Positions 1 to 6,648 of a DNA stretch of 18,219 nt are shown in pieces. Both the position numbers and the translations under genes were made by a program. Every line of letters starts with the position of its first letter. The stretch's first letter is position 1. This DNA comes from a bacterium (GTDB lineage: Bacteria > JAJRZV01): assembly GCA_024275095.1 (NCBI GenBank), contig JAJRZV010000105.1:1-18219 (forward strand), in the 5' to 3' direction. The notes under the pieces are model-generated. The model did no database searches and had not been told where the DNA came from. It was given only the letters and a program-made list of their open reading frames with translations.

Positions 1-359
1 AGCCTTTTCGTGGTACTCTCATGTACAGCATAATACGCGGGATGCAACACCGTCAAAATATAAAATTCCACGTACTTTTGTAATACATGCGGAAAACGTA
101 TCCCTGTCACGTCGGCAACCATGTTCACCATCTCTGAAGTTCGATTGCGTAACGAATCGAGAGTGTTTATTACTTTTTCTGCTATGGCCTCAGCCAGCAA
201 CTGGGGGCTTTGGCCCGAAGAACTCACACCACTCAGAAAAGCCTTCATCTCATTCACAGCGTTTAAGGGAATATCAAATTCGTATTCGGTCCCTTCCTGG
301 ACAGTGAAAAGTACATCCTTTTTGACCCTGCCCAGCTTTCTGATCTCTGAACGCCGCAT
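1..359 (-). CDS. Hypothetical protein, 3' end beyond the window
   Basis: An open frame begins at an ATG at 359 and continues without a stop to the left edge, giving at least 119 residues. The start is supported by a GAGGTAGG ribosome site about 3-8 bases upstream and by the 4-base gap to the ferredoxin gene that precedes it, so the two are very probably co-transcribed. The protein begins with a basic stretch (MRRSEIRKLGRVKKD), has no signal peptide or membrane segment in the visible part, and is rich in helix-forming residues around 38-80 (NEMKAFLSG, LLAEAIAEKV). The visible end has the aromatic and His-rich segment VEFYILTVLHPAYYAVHES. I do not recognise the family. Its place after two iron-sulfur genes suggests a partner role in the same redox process, but that is inference only. 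Confidence 0.75.
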   Translation of the reverse strand, partial: MRRSEIRKLGRVKKDVLFTVQEGTEYEFDIPLNAVNEMKAFLSGVSSSGQSPQLLAEAIAEKVINTLDSLRNRTSEMVNMVADVTGIRFPHVLQKYVEFYILTVLHPAYYAVHESTTKR

Positions 360-363
360 TTAC

Positions 364-612
364 CTACCTCACGTTACTCCTTTCCACGCGAACGGCTCCG
401 GCAGGACACTTAACCGCGCATTCCATACATCCCGTACACATGGACGCGTAAAGTGGTTTTATGCGGTAAAGGGCACCGGGAGTTTCCCTGAATTTAAACA
501 TCTGTGAAGGTCGTGCCACGAATACAGCCGTAGGGCATATCTTAAGGCAAATTCCACACCCGAGCGGATCACTGCAACGAGAGTGATCTATGCTAATTTC
601 AAATCGAACCAT
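364..612 (-). CDS. Two-cluster 4Fe-4S ferredoxin (82 aa)
   Basis: A small electron-transfer protein with two cysteine sets. Counting from the ATG at 612, the first is C13-x5-C19-x2-C22-x3-C26-Pro, with a longer first spacer than the classical CxxCxxCxxxCP. The second is the classical C59-x2-C62-x2-C65-x3-C69-Pro. Both should bind [4Fe-4S] clusters. The linker between them (about 30 residues, including FKFRETPGALYRI) is longer than in a minimal bacterial ferredoxin. An in-frame GTG at 618 also opens the frame. I prefer ATG 612 because AGGAG lies five bases upstream and the codon overlaps the stop of the preceding iron-sulfur gene by one base (TAATG), a typical coupled arrangement. It ends with TAG. 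It is probably the soluble electron partner of the neighbouring iron-sulfur protein; the substrate is unknown. Confidence 0.85.
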   Translation of the reverse strand: MVRFEISIDHSRCSDPLGCGICLKICPTAVFVARPSQMFKFRETPGALYRIKPLYASMCTGCMECAVKCPAGAVRVERSNVR

Positions 613-1439
613 TACCACTCCTGGGCAAGTCCTGCAAGAGATTCTCTTTCAACTAATTTTATAGCGTTGTGTTTGCACTTCTTTTCGCAGAGTCCACAGC
701 CGAAACATCTAAAAGGATTAATTTGTGCCTTGAGCATCGTTCTCTCAATATTGATGGCTCTAAACTGGCATCTCTCCACACACAGGCCGCATCCTGTGCA
801 CATATCTCTATCGAGCAAAGCCACATACTCTCCTTTCACCAGCATGCTGATGCCATAATCCAGCCGGTTTCTGATACCAATACATGCGGGGTATTCGCAA
901 TTGCAGATACCCCCTATGTAAGGTGTTCCAAACACCCAGAAAGTGTGTACCAGGCCCGCCTCGTTCACCTGTTCCAGCCACGCCTTCGCTTCCTCGGGGG
1001 TCATGAAGTGCACTCCTCCACGGTAGCTTTCCGGCCATCTCTCCCACTTGTACATGCCGACTCCAATACCCATACAAAAGAAGTTTTCATCGTCTTTAAA
1101 ACCTCGAGACCTGCGACGACACACACAGGAGAGACGAGCAATGGGATAGGCAATATCCATAATTTTTTTTACCTGTTCCAGTGTAACCACCTGTCCGAAG
1201 TGGACATTTTGTGCCATTTTCTCGGCCTGGGTTTTCAATTCCATGTACTTTTTTGTATCCCCAAGATCGCGGGCACGAATGGCCTGTTCGATAATATCTT
1301 CTGCCATGGTCTGAATATCTGGTACAACGCCCTCCTTTTTCATCTCCTCTTTTCTGAGTCGGAACATTTTGCGGGCGTAGTTCGCAGTATTTTCATACCA
1401 TCTTCCGCCATTTCCGTGTTTAACACACCAATCACACAC
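612..1439 (-). CDS. Multi-cysteine 4Fe-4S dicluster protein (275 aa)
   Basis: The C-terminal third is a bacterial-type ferredoxin domain with C214/C217/C220/C224 and C245/C248/C251/C255, enough for two [4Fe-4S] clusters. In the second set Pro after the last Cys is replaced by Lys. The N-terminal part has further conserved-looking cysteines: C2-x2-C5 in MCDWCVKHG, C105-x-C107 (CVCRRRSRG), C122, and C179-x-C181-x4-C186 (GGICNCEYPACIG). These may hold another metal centre. The MC-x-x-C..HG..WY start resembles a family of iron-sulfur proteins I associate with deltaproteobacteria; no exact function is known to me. There is no signal peptide, so it is cytoplasmic. The start is GTG 1439, preceded by AAAGGGGAA, with an in-frame TGA 15 bases upstream. 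It heads a unit with the small ferredoxin and the unknown gene downstream. Confidence 0.85.
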   Translation of the reverse strand: MCDWCVKHGNGGRWYENTANYARKMFRLRKEEMKKEGVVPDIQTMAEDIIEQAIRARDLGDTKKYMELKTQAEKMAQNVHFGQVVTLEQVKKIMDIAYPIARLSCVCRRRSRGFKDDENFFCMGIGVGMYKWERWPESYRGGVHFMTPEEAKAWLEQVNEAGLVHTFWVFGTPYIGGICNCEYPACIGIRNRLDYGISMLVKGEYVALLDRDMCTGCGLCVERCQFRAINIERTMLKAQINPFRCFGCGLCEKKCKHNAIKLVERESLAGLAQEW

Positions 1440-1539
1440 GGGATTCCCCTTTCAATTTCCTCGTCAATGTAATTCTTTCACCAAAATCCCGGAGAAACAA
1501 CAAGAAATTTATTAAATTTATTAAAATATATAAATGACC

Positions 1540-1773
1540 TCAGGCTGTTTGAGATTCTTCTGAGGGGACTTCTTTCTTTCCGCCTTTACTCTGGGCAAGC
1601 CGTGCCTGTAATTTGCGTACACGGCGCTGCACTCTTTTAAGTTTCTTTCTGAATTTCCTGAATTCCTCGAGGGAAAGCTCCCCCTTTGTAAACGCCTCCT
1701 TTTTCTGCTTGTAAAGTTCTTCGAGCCGGTCCTTTCTTGCTTTGAGTTTCTCAAGCAGTGCCTGAGTTCCCAT
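1540..1773 (-). CDS. Small basic coiled-coil protein (77 aa)
   Basis: This short protein is almost entirely charged heptad-like helix. Residues 5-63 (ALLEKLKARKDRLEELYKQ through KKLKRVQRRVRKLQARLAQ) predict a coiled coil with strong positive charge, and the tail is polar (KKEVPSEESQTA). The ATG at 1773 has an excellent AGGAGG site seven bases upstream, which lies inside the end of the lipase-like gene. The two genes overlap by 23 bases in different frames, so it is the last gene of the PhaR/lipase unit. I do not recognise a family. Its position after a PhaR-like regulator could suggest a phasin-like or granule-associated helper, but that is inference. The strong ribosome site and overlap argue that it is a real gene rather than a chance frame. 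Confidence 0.7.
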   Translation of the reverse strand: MGTQALLEKLKARKDRLEELYKQKKEAFTKGELSLEEFRKFRKKLKRVQRRVRKLQARLAQSKGGKKEVPSEESQTA

Positions 1774-2695
1774 TAAACTTCCTCCTTATGGCATGTCTGT
1801 TCAGTATATATTTCATTACTTCGAAAACCCTGGCATTGAATAGTAAACCCATATGCCCTACAAAATCAACACGGATATTCACTGCTTTAGGAGTACATTC
1901 AACTTTAGCAAGTTCTGGAGGCACAACGGCCATATCAAAAGGCGACCATATAGAATAAACTTTCACCTTCTCCAGATTTTTGATATTTTCCTGATTAATC
2001 TTACGTATAAATTCACCTCGAGGATTCATCTGAGCAGCACTTTTGAAGGTACCCACGAAGAACAATTCTGTTCCCTGGTGAGGAGTCCCAAGAGTAATAA
2101 GCGTGTTAACCCGTTTATATCCACCAAGGAACTGAATGTAATAACGCGATACCAATCCACCAAGCGAATGCGCAACAATATCAACCTTATTGAAAGGAGA
2201 ACTCTTGAGAACACTTCCTATTCTCCGTGAAAGAGTTACTGCCATTTCTTCCACGTAGTGTTTGTGCGTCTTCAAATTGAGAAGATACACGTACGACCAT
2301 GAACTTTCCTTCAGACGCCTGCGCATCAGGAGAAAATTGGAATTATTCATCACATAGCCATGGACAAGCATTACCGGATTTTTAACCGTTCTTTTCTCTT
2401 CACGGGGTGGTTTGAATACCTGGGGCGTCAGTGGCTCGTTCCATTCCACAAATCCCAGCGGATAAAGCGCAATGGTTAAAGCACTGGCAAAGCTTTCGTC
2501 TATAATTCCAGAAACGATATTTTTCAAAAATTCCCACTCGCGACCTTTAAGCCTGTTCATTGTGTGCGAGAGGTCTCTTTCAAAGCGTTCAAGAATTCCT
2601 GAGACACTGATTATACGGTCCTCAAGTCTCCTCTTGATGGTGGCTCTGATATTATCGAAAATTGAAGAGCCCATGGAGGTTCTGGGCGAATACAC
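1751..2695 (-). CDS. Lipase/esterase-like alpha/beta hydrolase (314 aa)
   Basis: An alpha/beta-hydrolase with the marks of class I bacterial lipases: strand plus oxyanion loop VMLVHGYVMNN (residues 108-118), nucleophile elbow AHSLGG (175-180, Ser177), the following ITLGTPHQGTE segment (200-210), a likely acid Asp254 in SPFDMAVVP and His281 in VGHMGLL. It should hydrolyse a carboxylic ester; the substrate cannot be told from sequence. About 100 N-terminal residues before the catalytic fold are helical and charged, and no signal peptide is seen, so a cytoplasmic or granule location is likely. The start is taken as GTG 2695, two bases after the stop of the PhaR-like gene, implying translational coupling. 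ATG 2674 is an alternative, and neither has a close Shine-Dalgarno match (AAGGAG lies 15 bases before the GTG). With PhaR upstream, a role at PHA granules or lipid inclusions is plausible but unproven. Confidence 0.85.
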   Translation of the reverse strand: MYSPRTSMGSSIFDNIRATIKRRLEDRIISVSGILERFERDLSHTMNRLKGREWEFLKNIVSGIIDESFASALTIALYPLGFVEWNEPLTPQVFKPPREEKRTVKNPVMLVHGYVMNNSNFLLMRRRLKESSWSYVYLLNLKTHKHYVEEMAVTLSRRIGSVLKSSPFNKVDIVAHSLGGLVSRYYIQFLGGYKRVNTLITLGTPHQGTELFFVGTFKSAAQMNPRGEFIRKINQENIKNLEKVKVYSIWSPFDMAVVPPELAKVECTPKAVNIRVDFVGHMGLLFNARVFEVMKYILNRHAIRRKFNGNSGTA

Positions 2696-2697
2696 TT

Positions 2698-3258
2698 TCA
2701 GGAACGTGAACTCCTTTTTTTCAATTTATTCACATCTTTCTTGAGTTCATCCAGCTCCGAACGAATCTGACGCAGTTCTTTCACCACGGTGCCCAGACCG
2801 GGGATGCGATTGATGGCTTCCTGAAGTGCCTCATCTACTTTCTTTTCTATCTCCTGAACACCTGTTTGAGCAGTTGTAAGAATTTCCTTGAACTTGGTCT
2901 TCCCTCCATCCGCACGGGGCTCGCTTTTCTTCACGAGCTCGCGTATGCGCTTTTCCGCTTCACGAAGGTTGGCCTTCTCTATGAGACTGAGCTTCTCGAG
3001 CATGTCATTAAGACTTTCTTCTCCGTACTGAATGATCTTTTTGAGAAAATCTATGGGTAAAATTTTCTTCTTCTTTTTTTCGGACTCGTAAATGATTTGA
3101 GTAAGCACTGTGGAAGTAATATCTTCTCCTGTTTTGTTTTCGACTACCTTAAACTCTACACCTTCAGAGATCAGGTGTGCCAGTTCGTCAAGGGTAATGT
3201 ATCTGGAGGTCTCGGTATCGTAAAGTTTTCTGTTCTGATAACGCTTTATGATGCGCAT
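2698..3258 (-). CDS. PhaR-like polyhydroxyalkanoate regulator (186 aa)
   Basis: Residues 1-61 match the PHB/PHA accumulation regulator DNA-binding domain: it opens with IIKRYQNRKLYDTETSRYIT, followed by LDELAHLISEG, a hallmark of the family. The rest is charged: a Lys-rich hinge (KKKKKILPID, 61-70), a helical middle, and a coiled coil from about 125 to the end (EIEKKVDEALQ, ELRQIRSELDELKKDVNKLKK) similar in character to phasin and PhaR tails. Characterised PhaR proteins bind both DNA and PHA granules and repress phasin genes and their own gene. No PHA synthase is visible in the window. The next gene is a lipase-like hydrolase two bases downstream. ATG 3258 has no ribosome site; a TTGACA -35 and a palindrome across the -10 region suggest a leaderless, self-regulated transcript. 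Confidence 0.85.
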   Translation of the reverse strand: MRIIKRYQNRKLYDTETSRYITLDELAHLISEGVEFKVVENKTGEDITSTVLTQIIYESEKKKKKILPIDFLKKIIQYGEESLNDMLEKLSLIEKANLREAEKRIRELVKKSEPRADGGKTKFKEILTTAQTGVQEIEKKVDEALQEAINRIPGLGTVVKELRQIRSELDELKKDVNKLKKRSSRS

Positions 3259-3294
3259 GCTAACTCAGTTAACACAATGCGTTATTTCTGTCAA
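3259..3294 (-). promoter_or_regulatory. PhaR-gene promoter with palindromic operator candidate
   Basis: A perfect TTGACA -35 (3294-3289) is followed after 16 bases by TTAACT (3272-3267, 3 of 6 consensus bases), and ATG is eight bases further. The 11-base perfect palindrome TAACT-C-AGTTA (3261-3271) overlaps the -10 and the expected start point. It is placed where bound repressor would block polymerase, which fits PhaR autoregulation. The -10 match is weak, so the call rests mainly on the -35 and geometry. Confidence 0.45.
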
Positions 3295-3331
3295 GCAATT
3301 ATGCGTACATAAAAGAAAATGTCGCGTTGCG

Positions 3332-3946
3332 TCAGGACTGAACAGCAGAGCTGTTTTTTTTCACTCTTAAAAAATGTTCAATCTCCGATCCTGCTATATC
3401 AAGAAGCTGGACAATAATTCTGGCAGTGGCTCCCCATACAACTTCACCATCGTAGTAAAAGCGATAGTTTTTAAGTACTCCGCCATCAAACAAAATCTCA
3501 AAGGGTTCTATGGCATCTGGTTTAAGAAGAAATGAAAAAGGTACTTCAAATACACGGGCAATCTCCTGCGTCTGCACCGAATAGTTCAACCTGTCACAGA
3601 CAACACCCACGACAGGATAAATATGAAAATTGGTTACCGCTGTGACAATGGGTTTCAGGGCACCCACCACTTCCACCTGATCACGTAACAGGCCTATCTC
3701 CTCCTCCGCTTCCCTGAGAGCGGTATCTAAAAGATTGGCATCTCTCTCTGGCTCAAAGCGTCCTCCAGGGAAACTTACTTCTCCCGCATGGTGGGGAAGG
3801 TTGCTGGCGCGACGCGTGAGTATGAGATACACGTCACCATCGCTTTCTCGAAGAGGAACAAGCACTGCAGAAGGGTTTGTATTACAATTCGGTAGTTCCA
3901 GAGAAACCGAATACAAAACCTTTTTGAGCAACGTCGCGAGATTCAA
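3332..3946 (-). CDS. Nudix hydrolase, CoA pyrophosphatase-like (204 aa)
   Basis: The protein contains an expanded Nudix box of the CoA-diphosphatase (NudL/UPF0035) type: LTRRASNLPHHAGEVSFPGG at residues 43-62, then TALREAEEEIGL (75-86), giving the metal-binding RE-x-x-EE core at Arg78-Glu83. The upstream Leu-x-x-His-x-Gly-x-x-Ser-Phe-Pro-Gly-Gly pattern is what separates CoA pyrophosphatases from generic Nudix enzymes. The likely reaction is cleavage of CoA or oxidised CoA to phosphopantetheine and 3',5'-ADP in the cytoplasm. The start is TTG 3946 with AAAGGG five bases before it; an in-frame TAA 12 bases upstream rules out a longer N-terminus. A promoter (TTGACA-N16-TAAAAC) sits in the gap after the Fur gene, so it may be transcribed separately. 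Confidence 0.88.
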   Translation of the reverse strand: MNLATLLKKVLYSVSLELPNCNTNPSAVLVPLRESDGDVYLILTRRASNLPHHAGEVSFPGGRFEPERDANLLDTALREAEEEIGLLRDQVEVVGALKPIVTAVTNFHIYPVVGVVCDRLNYSVQTQEIARVFEVPFSFLLKPDAIEPFEILFDGGVLKNYRFYYDGEVVWGATARIIVQLLDIAGSEIEHFLRVKKNSSAVQS

Positions 3947-3966
3947 TATACCCTTTTACAAAGTCA

Positions 3967-3994
3967 GTTTTAAAATCATCATTAAAAATGTCAA
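3967..3994 (-). promoter_or_regulatory. Candidate sigma70-type promoter for the Nudix gene
   Basis: On the minus strand TTGACA (3994-3989) is followed by a 16-base spacer and TAAAAC (3972-3967, 4 of 6 consensus bases). The predicted transcript would begin roughly 13-15 bases before the TTG start and retain the AAAGGG ribosome site. The 86-base gap between the Fur and Nudix genes has no other clear signal and no terminator-like hairpin. Confidence 0.4.
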
Positions 3995-4032
3995 TGTTAT
4001 CCCAGCGTCCCGATTGATGGCACTCACGTGGC

Positions 4033-4401
4033 TCAAAGACATTTGTCGCATATCCCGTAAATTTTCAGGTGCATGCGTTTTACTTTACCAGGAACACGTG
4101 ATAATATTCCAGCCAATTTATTCGAAATATCCTCTTCTACATCGTAAACACCACCGCATGATTCACAGTAAAAATGCTGGTGAGGGTGCGTGAATCCATC
4201 CCACCGGGAACTTCGATCTGCAAACGCAAGTTCAATAATTTCGCCCCTGTCGCGCAAAAGATGAAGCGTCCTGTAAACCGTACCAAAAGAGATAGTAGGG
4301 ATTCTTTTTTTTACATGATTGTACAACTCCTTAGCCGTTGGATGCGTCTTGAGATTTCTTAGTTCTTCAAGTATGATTTGCCGTTGAATGGTTTGTCTCA
4401 T
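4033..4401 (-). CDS. Fur/PerR-family metalloregulator (122 aa)
   Basis: A ferric-uptake-regulator family repressor. Residues 1-55 form the winged helix (TAKELYNHVKKRIPTIS, then FGTVYRTLHLLRDRGEI, the recognition-helix signature). The dimerisation domain has the family's HPHQHFYCESCGGVYDVE segment (72-89) with His72, His74 and His76 near the sensing site. Two Cys pairs, C79-x2-C82 and C118-x2-C121, should form the structural Zn(Cys)4 site typical of PerR and many Fur proteins. The N-terminus is shorter than in E. coli Fur but normal for compact PerR-like members; Fur, Zur and PerR cannot be separated with certainty. ATG 4401 has no ribosome site and is directly abutted by a perfect TGATAGT-N4-ACTATCA palindrome, a strong hint of self-repression. 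It is divergent from the tadA operon. Confidence 0.9.
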   Translation of the reverse strand: MRQTIQRQIILEELRNLKTHPTAKELYNHVKKRIPTISFGTVYRTLHLLRDRGEIIELAFADRSSRWDGFTHPHQHFYCESCGGVYDVEEDISNKLAGILSRVPGKVKRMHLKIYGICDKCL

Positions 4402-4418
4402 GATAGTTCATACTATCA
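4401..4418. promoter_or_regulatory. Fur/Per-box-like operator at the regulator's own start
   Basis: The 18 bases TGATAGT-TCAT-ACTATCA form a perfect inverted repeat with 7-base arms. The arms closely resemble Fur-box half sites (TGATAAT/ATTATCA), although the classical Fur box has a one-base centre and this one has four. It covers the predicted -10 and touches the A of the ATG. Placement in front of a Fur-family gene is the usual layout for autoregulation. Confidence 0.6.
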
Positions 4419-4439
4419 CCCGGTAACACTTGTTTTCAA
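4410..4439 (-). promoter_or_regulatory. Candidate promoter of the Fur-family gene, leaderless
   Basis: On the minus strand TTGAAA (4439-4434) is separated by 18 bases from TAGTAT (4415-4410). The ATG begins nine bases after the -10 ends, so transcription would start at or within about three bases of the start codon. The -10 lies inside the inverted repeat. Confidence 0.4.
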
Positions 4440-4468
4440 TAACGTATGAATAATGACATAGATTTATA

Positions 4469-4496
4469 TTGCACAGAAATATCAAAAAAATATTAT
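4469..4496 (+). promoter_or_regulatory. Candidate promoter for the tadA operon
   Basis: TTGCAC (4469-4474), a 16-base A-rich spacer and TATTAT (4491-4496, 5 of 6 consensus bases) precede tadA by about 50 bases. The -35 is weak. This is the best match in the 146-base divergent region between the Fur gene and tadA. Confidence 0.35.
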
Positions 4497-4547
4497 GCTT
4501 AACACTGAAAGTAAAAAAACAAAACATAACCATTCACGGGAAACGTG

Positions 4548-5021
4548 ATGAACAAGCAGGTGCAGACTCGGTTGAACGAATGGATGCGAATGGCTCTGAA
4601 AGAGGCACAGAAAGCTCAAAATGAAGGAGAAGTTCCCGTGGGAGCGATAGTAGTGGATAAAAACGGAACGATTGTTGCCAAAGCCCACAACCAGAGCATC
4701 GCCAGGAACGATCCAACAGCTCATGCAGAAATCCTGGCTCTGAGAAAAGCTGGGGCACGTTTGAAAAATTATAGATTGGCTGAGTGTATACTGGTGGTTA
4801 CTGTCGAGCCGTGTCCCATGTGTGCGGGGGCTGCAGTATGGTCACGAATAAAGGCTCTTGTTTTTGGTGCCCGTGACGAGAGGTACGGAGCATGTGGCAG
4901 CGTGTTTCAAATCGCCAACTCACCCAAACTCAACCACCGTCCAGAAATTGTAGGAGGAATACTTGAGCATGAATGCGCCGGTCTCATGATCCAGTTTTTC
5001 AAAGAAAGGAGGGCAAAATGA
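4548..5021 (+). CDS. tadA: tRNA-specific adenosine deaminase TadA (157 aa)
   Basis: Deaminates adenosine 34 to inosine in the wobble position of tRNA-Arg(ACG), a cytoplasmic and normally essential activity. The zinc deaminase signature is complete: His59-Ala-Glu61 (proton shuttle Glu) in [11 protein letters not shown] and Pro88-Cys89-x2-Cys92 in EPCPMCAGA. The length is typical of bacterial TadA, and segments such as [12 protein letters not shown] and [13 protein letters not shown] are family-typical. An in-frame GTG at 4545 directly precedes the ATG; I prefer ATG 4548, which has only a weak CACGGGA site. The gene heads a five-gene operon and overlaps the next gene by four bases (ATGA). Confidence 0.95.
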   Translation: MNKQVQTRLNEWMRMALKEAQKAQNEGEVPVGAIVVDKNGTIVAKAHNQSIARNDPTAHAEILALRKAGARLKNYRLAECILVVTVEPCPMCAGAAVWSRIKALVFGARDERYGACGSVFQIANSPKLNHRPEIVGGILEHECAGLMIQFFKERRAK

Positions 5022-5224
5022 AACCCAAAGTGTGCAACGAAGAGGCAAATCGTAAATATTGTAACTGTACATACGAGCCCTGCCCCAGAAAGTACCGTTG
5101 CTGCGAATGTATCCTCTACCACCGAAAACGCCGAGAACTCCCGGCTTGTTTTTTCCCGCCCGAGGCTGAACGCACGTATGACAGGTCCATCGAACATTTC
5201 ATCCGGGTACATAAGGGATTCTAA
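5018..5224 (+). CDS. DUF6485 family Cys-rich protein (68 aa)
   Basis: A small protein with eight cysteines (C6, C15, C17, C22, C28, C29, C31, C44) arranged in the N-terminal two thirds, followed by the distinctive [21 protein letters not shown] segment at about 41-61. I recognise this combination as the DUF6485 family, of unknown function; the cysteines suggest zinc or iron-sulfur binding. ATG 5018 overlaps the tadA stop as ATGA and has an AGGAGGG site five bases upstream, so a longer frame starting at 4973 is not needed. Translation is probably coupled to tadA. Its position between tRNA-modification and cell-wall genes does not reveal its job. Confidence 0.85.
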   Translation: MKPKVCNEEANRKYCNCTYEPCPRKYRCCECILYHRKRRELPACFFPPEAERTYDRSIEHFIRVHKGF

Positions 5225-5229
5225 AAGGT

Positions 5230-6648
5230 ATGGGCAAAGAAAATGCCTATATTGTGGGAATATGTGGATCTGGTATGGCTTCGCTTGCGGGTGCTCTCAG
5301 TGAATTAGGGTTTAACGTGTGTGGCTCTGATGCACGATGTTATCCCCCTGCATCGGACATGCTTGAAAAAATTCCTGGATTAATCGTAAAAAATGGGTAC
5401 AGGGAAGAAAACATTCCTGAAAAAGTGGATTTCGCCGTGGTAGGAAATGTCGTAAGTGCGGATAATCCTGAAGTAAAAGTTCTTAAAAAAAGGAAAATCC
5501 CCATCTATACTCTTCCATTTGCCATTAACAGGTATTTATTAAAAGACCGACTTTCTATAGTGGTAACCGGCACCCACGGCAAAACCACGACCACCACCCT
5601 CATCGCCTGGATGTTAATAAACGCGGGAGAAGATCCAGTGTACTTGGCAGGTGGAATATCCGTAAATCTCGGGCGTTCCTACTATGTAGGAGAAGGCGGC
5701 ATAGGAGTAATAGAAGGAGATGAGTACCCCACCGCATATTTCAATAAAAAGCCTAAGATGCTTCAATACAAAGTGAACTTGGGCATAATTACTTCCATCG
5801 AGTATGACCACCTGGACGTATATCAGAGCTTCGAAGAGTATAAAAACACCTTTATCTCATTTGGGAAAAAATGCGATTCCCTCGTCGCGTGCCTCGATGA
5901 TCCCGGCGTTGCAGAACTTGTTGAAGAAAAGAAAATCTCACCATCTATCTCGTATGGCATAAATGGTGGAACACTCTTAGCGGAAAGGGTCATGTTTCGC
6001 AGGGGATGGTCCTATTTCGATGTAATATACCGGAATCGCCGTGTGGGACGCTTCAGGTTGAGCATGAGCGGCTATCACAACGTGAGAAACGCCCTTGCTG
6101 CTCTGGGTGTGGGTATTATTCTCGATCTAAGCTATGGGGAAATGAAAAAAGGCCTTGAAACATTTCGTGGAGTGAAAAGACGCCAGGAAATCATCTGGGA
6201 CACAGGAGCCGTAACCATAATAGATGACTTTGCACATCATCCTACAGCTGTGAAGGAAACGTTGCTGGCTGTCAGGCGCAGATATCCGGATCGCAGACTA
6301 TGGGCGGTGTTTGAACCCCGCTCCTACAGTGCACGGACTTCTGTCATGGAAGATGCGCTCTCAGAGGCACTTGCAATGGGTGATATTGTCATCATTGCTC
6401 CTCCCTACACCGGGGTAAAAGGTAAACATACCTTATTAAATCCTCAAAAAGTCGTGAGTTCACTCAACGGAAAAGTTCAGGAAGCACGGTTTATGGAAAA
6501 GGTTGCAGACATGGTGAAACATGTGGCATCCAATCTCCGAAAGGGGGATGTCGTTGTGATCATGAGCAGTGGTGATTTCGGGGGCTTCACAGGAAAATTG
6601 CGAGAGGAGGTAGAAAAGCGTGAGGCTCGTGATTCAAAGGGTGCGTAA
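5230..6648 (+). CDS. mpl: Muropeptide-recycling Mur ligase Mpl (472 aa)
   Basis: UDP-N-acetylmuramate:L-alanyl-gamma-D-glutamyl-meso-diaminopimelate ligase, which re-attaches recycled murein tripeptide to UDP-MurNAc in the cytoplasm. Domains in order: nucleotide-binding N-domain with [12 protein letters not shown] (10-21); central ATPase with P-loop GTHGKTTT (114-121), EGDEYPTA (162-169) and EYDHLDVY (191-198); C-terminal domain with DDFAHHPTA (332-340) and FEPRS (361-365). EGDEYPTA and FEPRS are features that favour Mpl over MurC. The length (about 450-470 in the family) is normal. ATG 5230 follows the upstream stop by five bases; the AAAGG before it is closer than ideal, so re-initiation from the upstream gene may help. 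The next gene begins inside its last 29 bases. Mpl points to a Gram-negative envelope. Confidence 0.93.
   Translation: MGKENAYIVGICGSGMASLAGALSELGFNVCGSDARCYPPASDMLEKIPGLIVKNGYREENIPEKVDFAVVGNVVSADNPEVKVLKKRKIPIYTLPFAINRYLLKDRLSIVVTGTHGKTTTTTLIAWMLINAGEDPVYLAGGISVNLGRSYYVGEGGIGVIEGDEYPTAYFNKKPKMLQYKVNLGIITSIEYDHLDVYQSFEEYKNTFISFGKKCDSLVACLDDPGVAELVEEKKISPSISYGINGGTLLAERVMFRRGWSYFDVIYRNRRVGRFRLSMSGYHNVRNALAALGVGIILDLSYGEMKKGLETFRGVKRRQEIIWDTGAVTIIDDFAHHPTAVKETLLAVRRRYPDRRLWAVFEPRSYSARTSVMEDALSEALAMGDIVIIAPPYTGVKGKHTLLNPQKVVSSLNGKVQEARFMEKVADMVKHVASNLRKGDVVVIMSSGDFGGFTGKLREEVEKREARDSKGA

Noticed and set aside
121-507. A 128-codon plus-strand frame at the left end
   Set aside because: It crosses the ferredoxin gene and the partial gene in antisense; the minus-strand reading has cysteine motifs and ribosome sites.
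669-1472. A 267-codon plus-strand frame opposite the large iron-sulfur gene
   Set aside because: It mirrors the iron-sulfur coding sequence and has no motif or start signal of its own.
1538-1565. CCTCAG...CTGAGG inverted repeat at the end of the coiled-coil gene
   Set aside because: The loop is 16 bases, the stem is six, and no T-run directly follows on the minus strand; too weak to call a terminator.
3341-3361. AACAGC-AGA-GCTGTT hairpin followed by a T-run, like a plus-strand terminator
   Set aside because: There is no plus-strand gene upstream of it, and it lies inside the last codons of the minus-strand Nudix gene (Lys/Asn/Ser codons). The three-base loop and short stem make chance likely.
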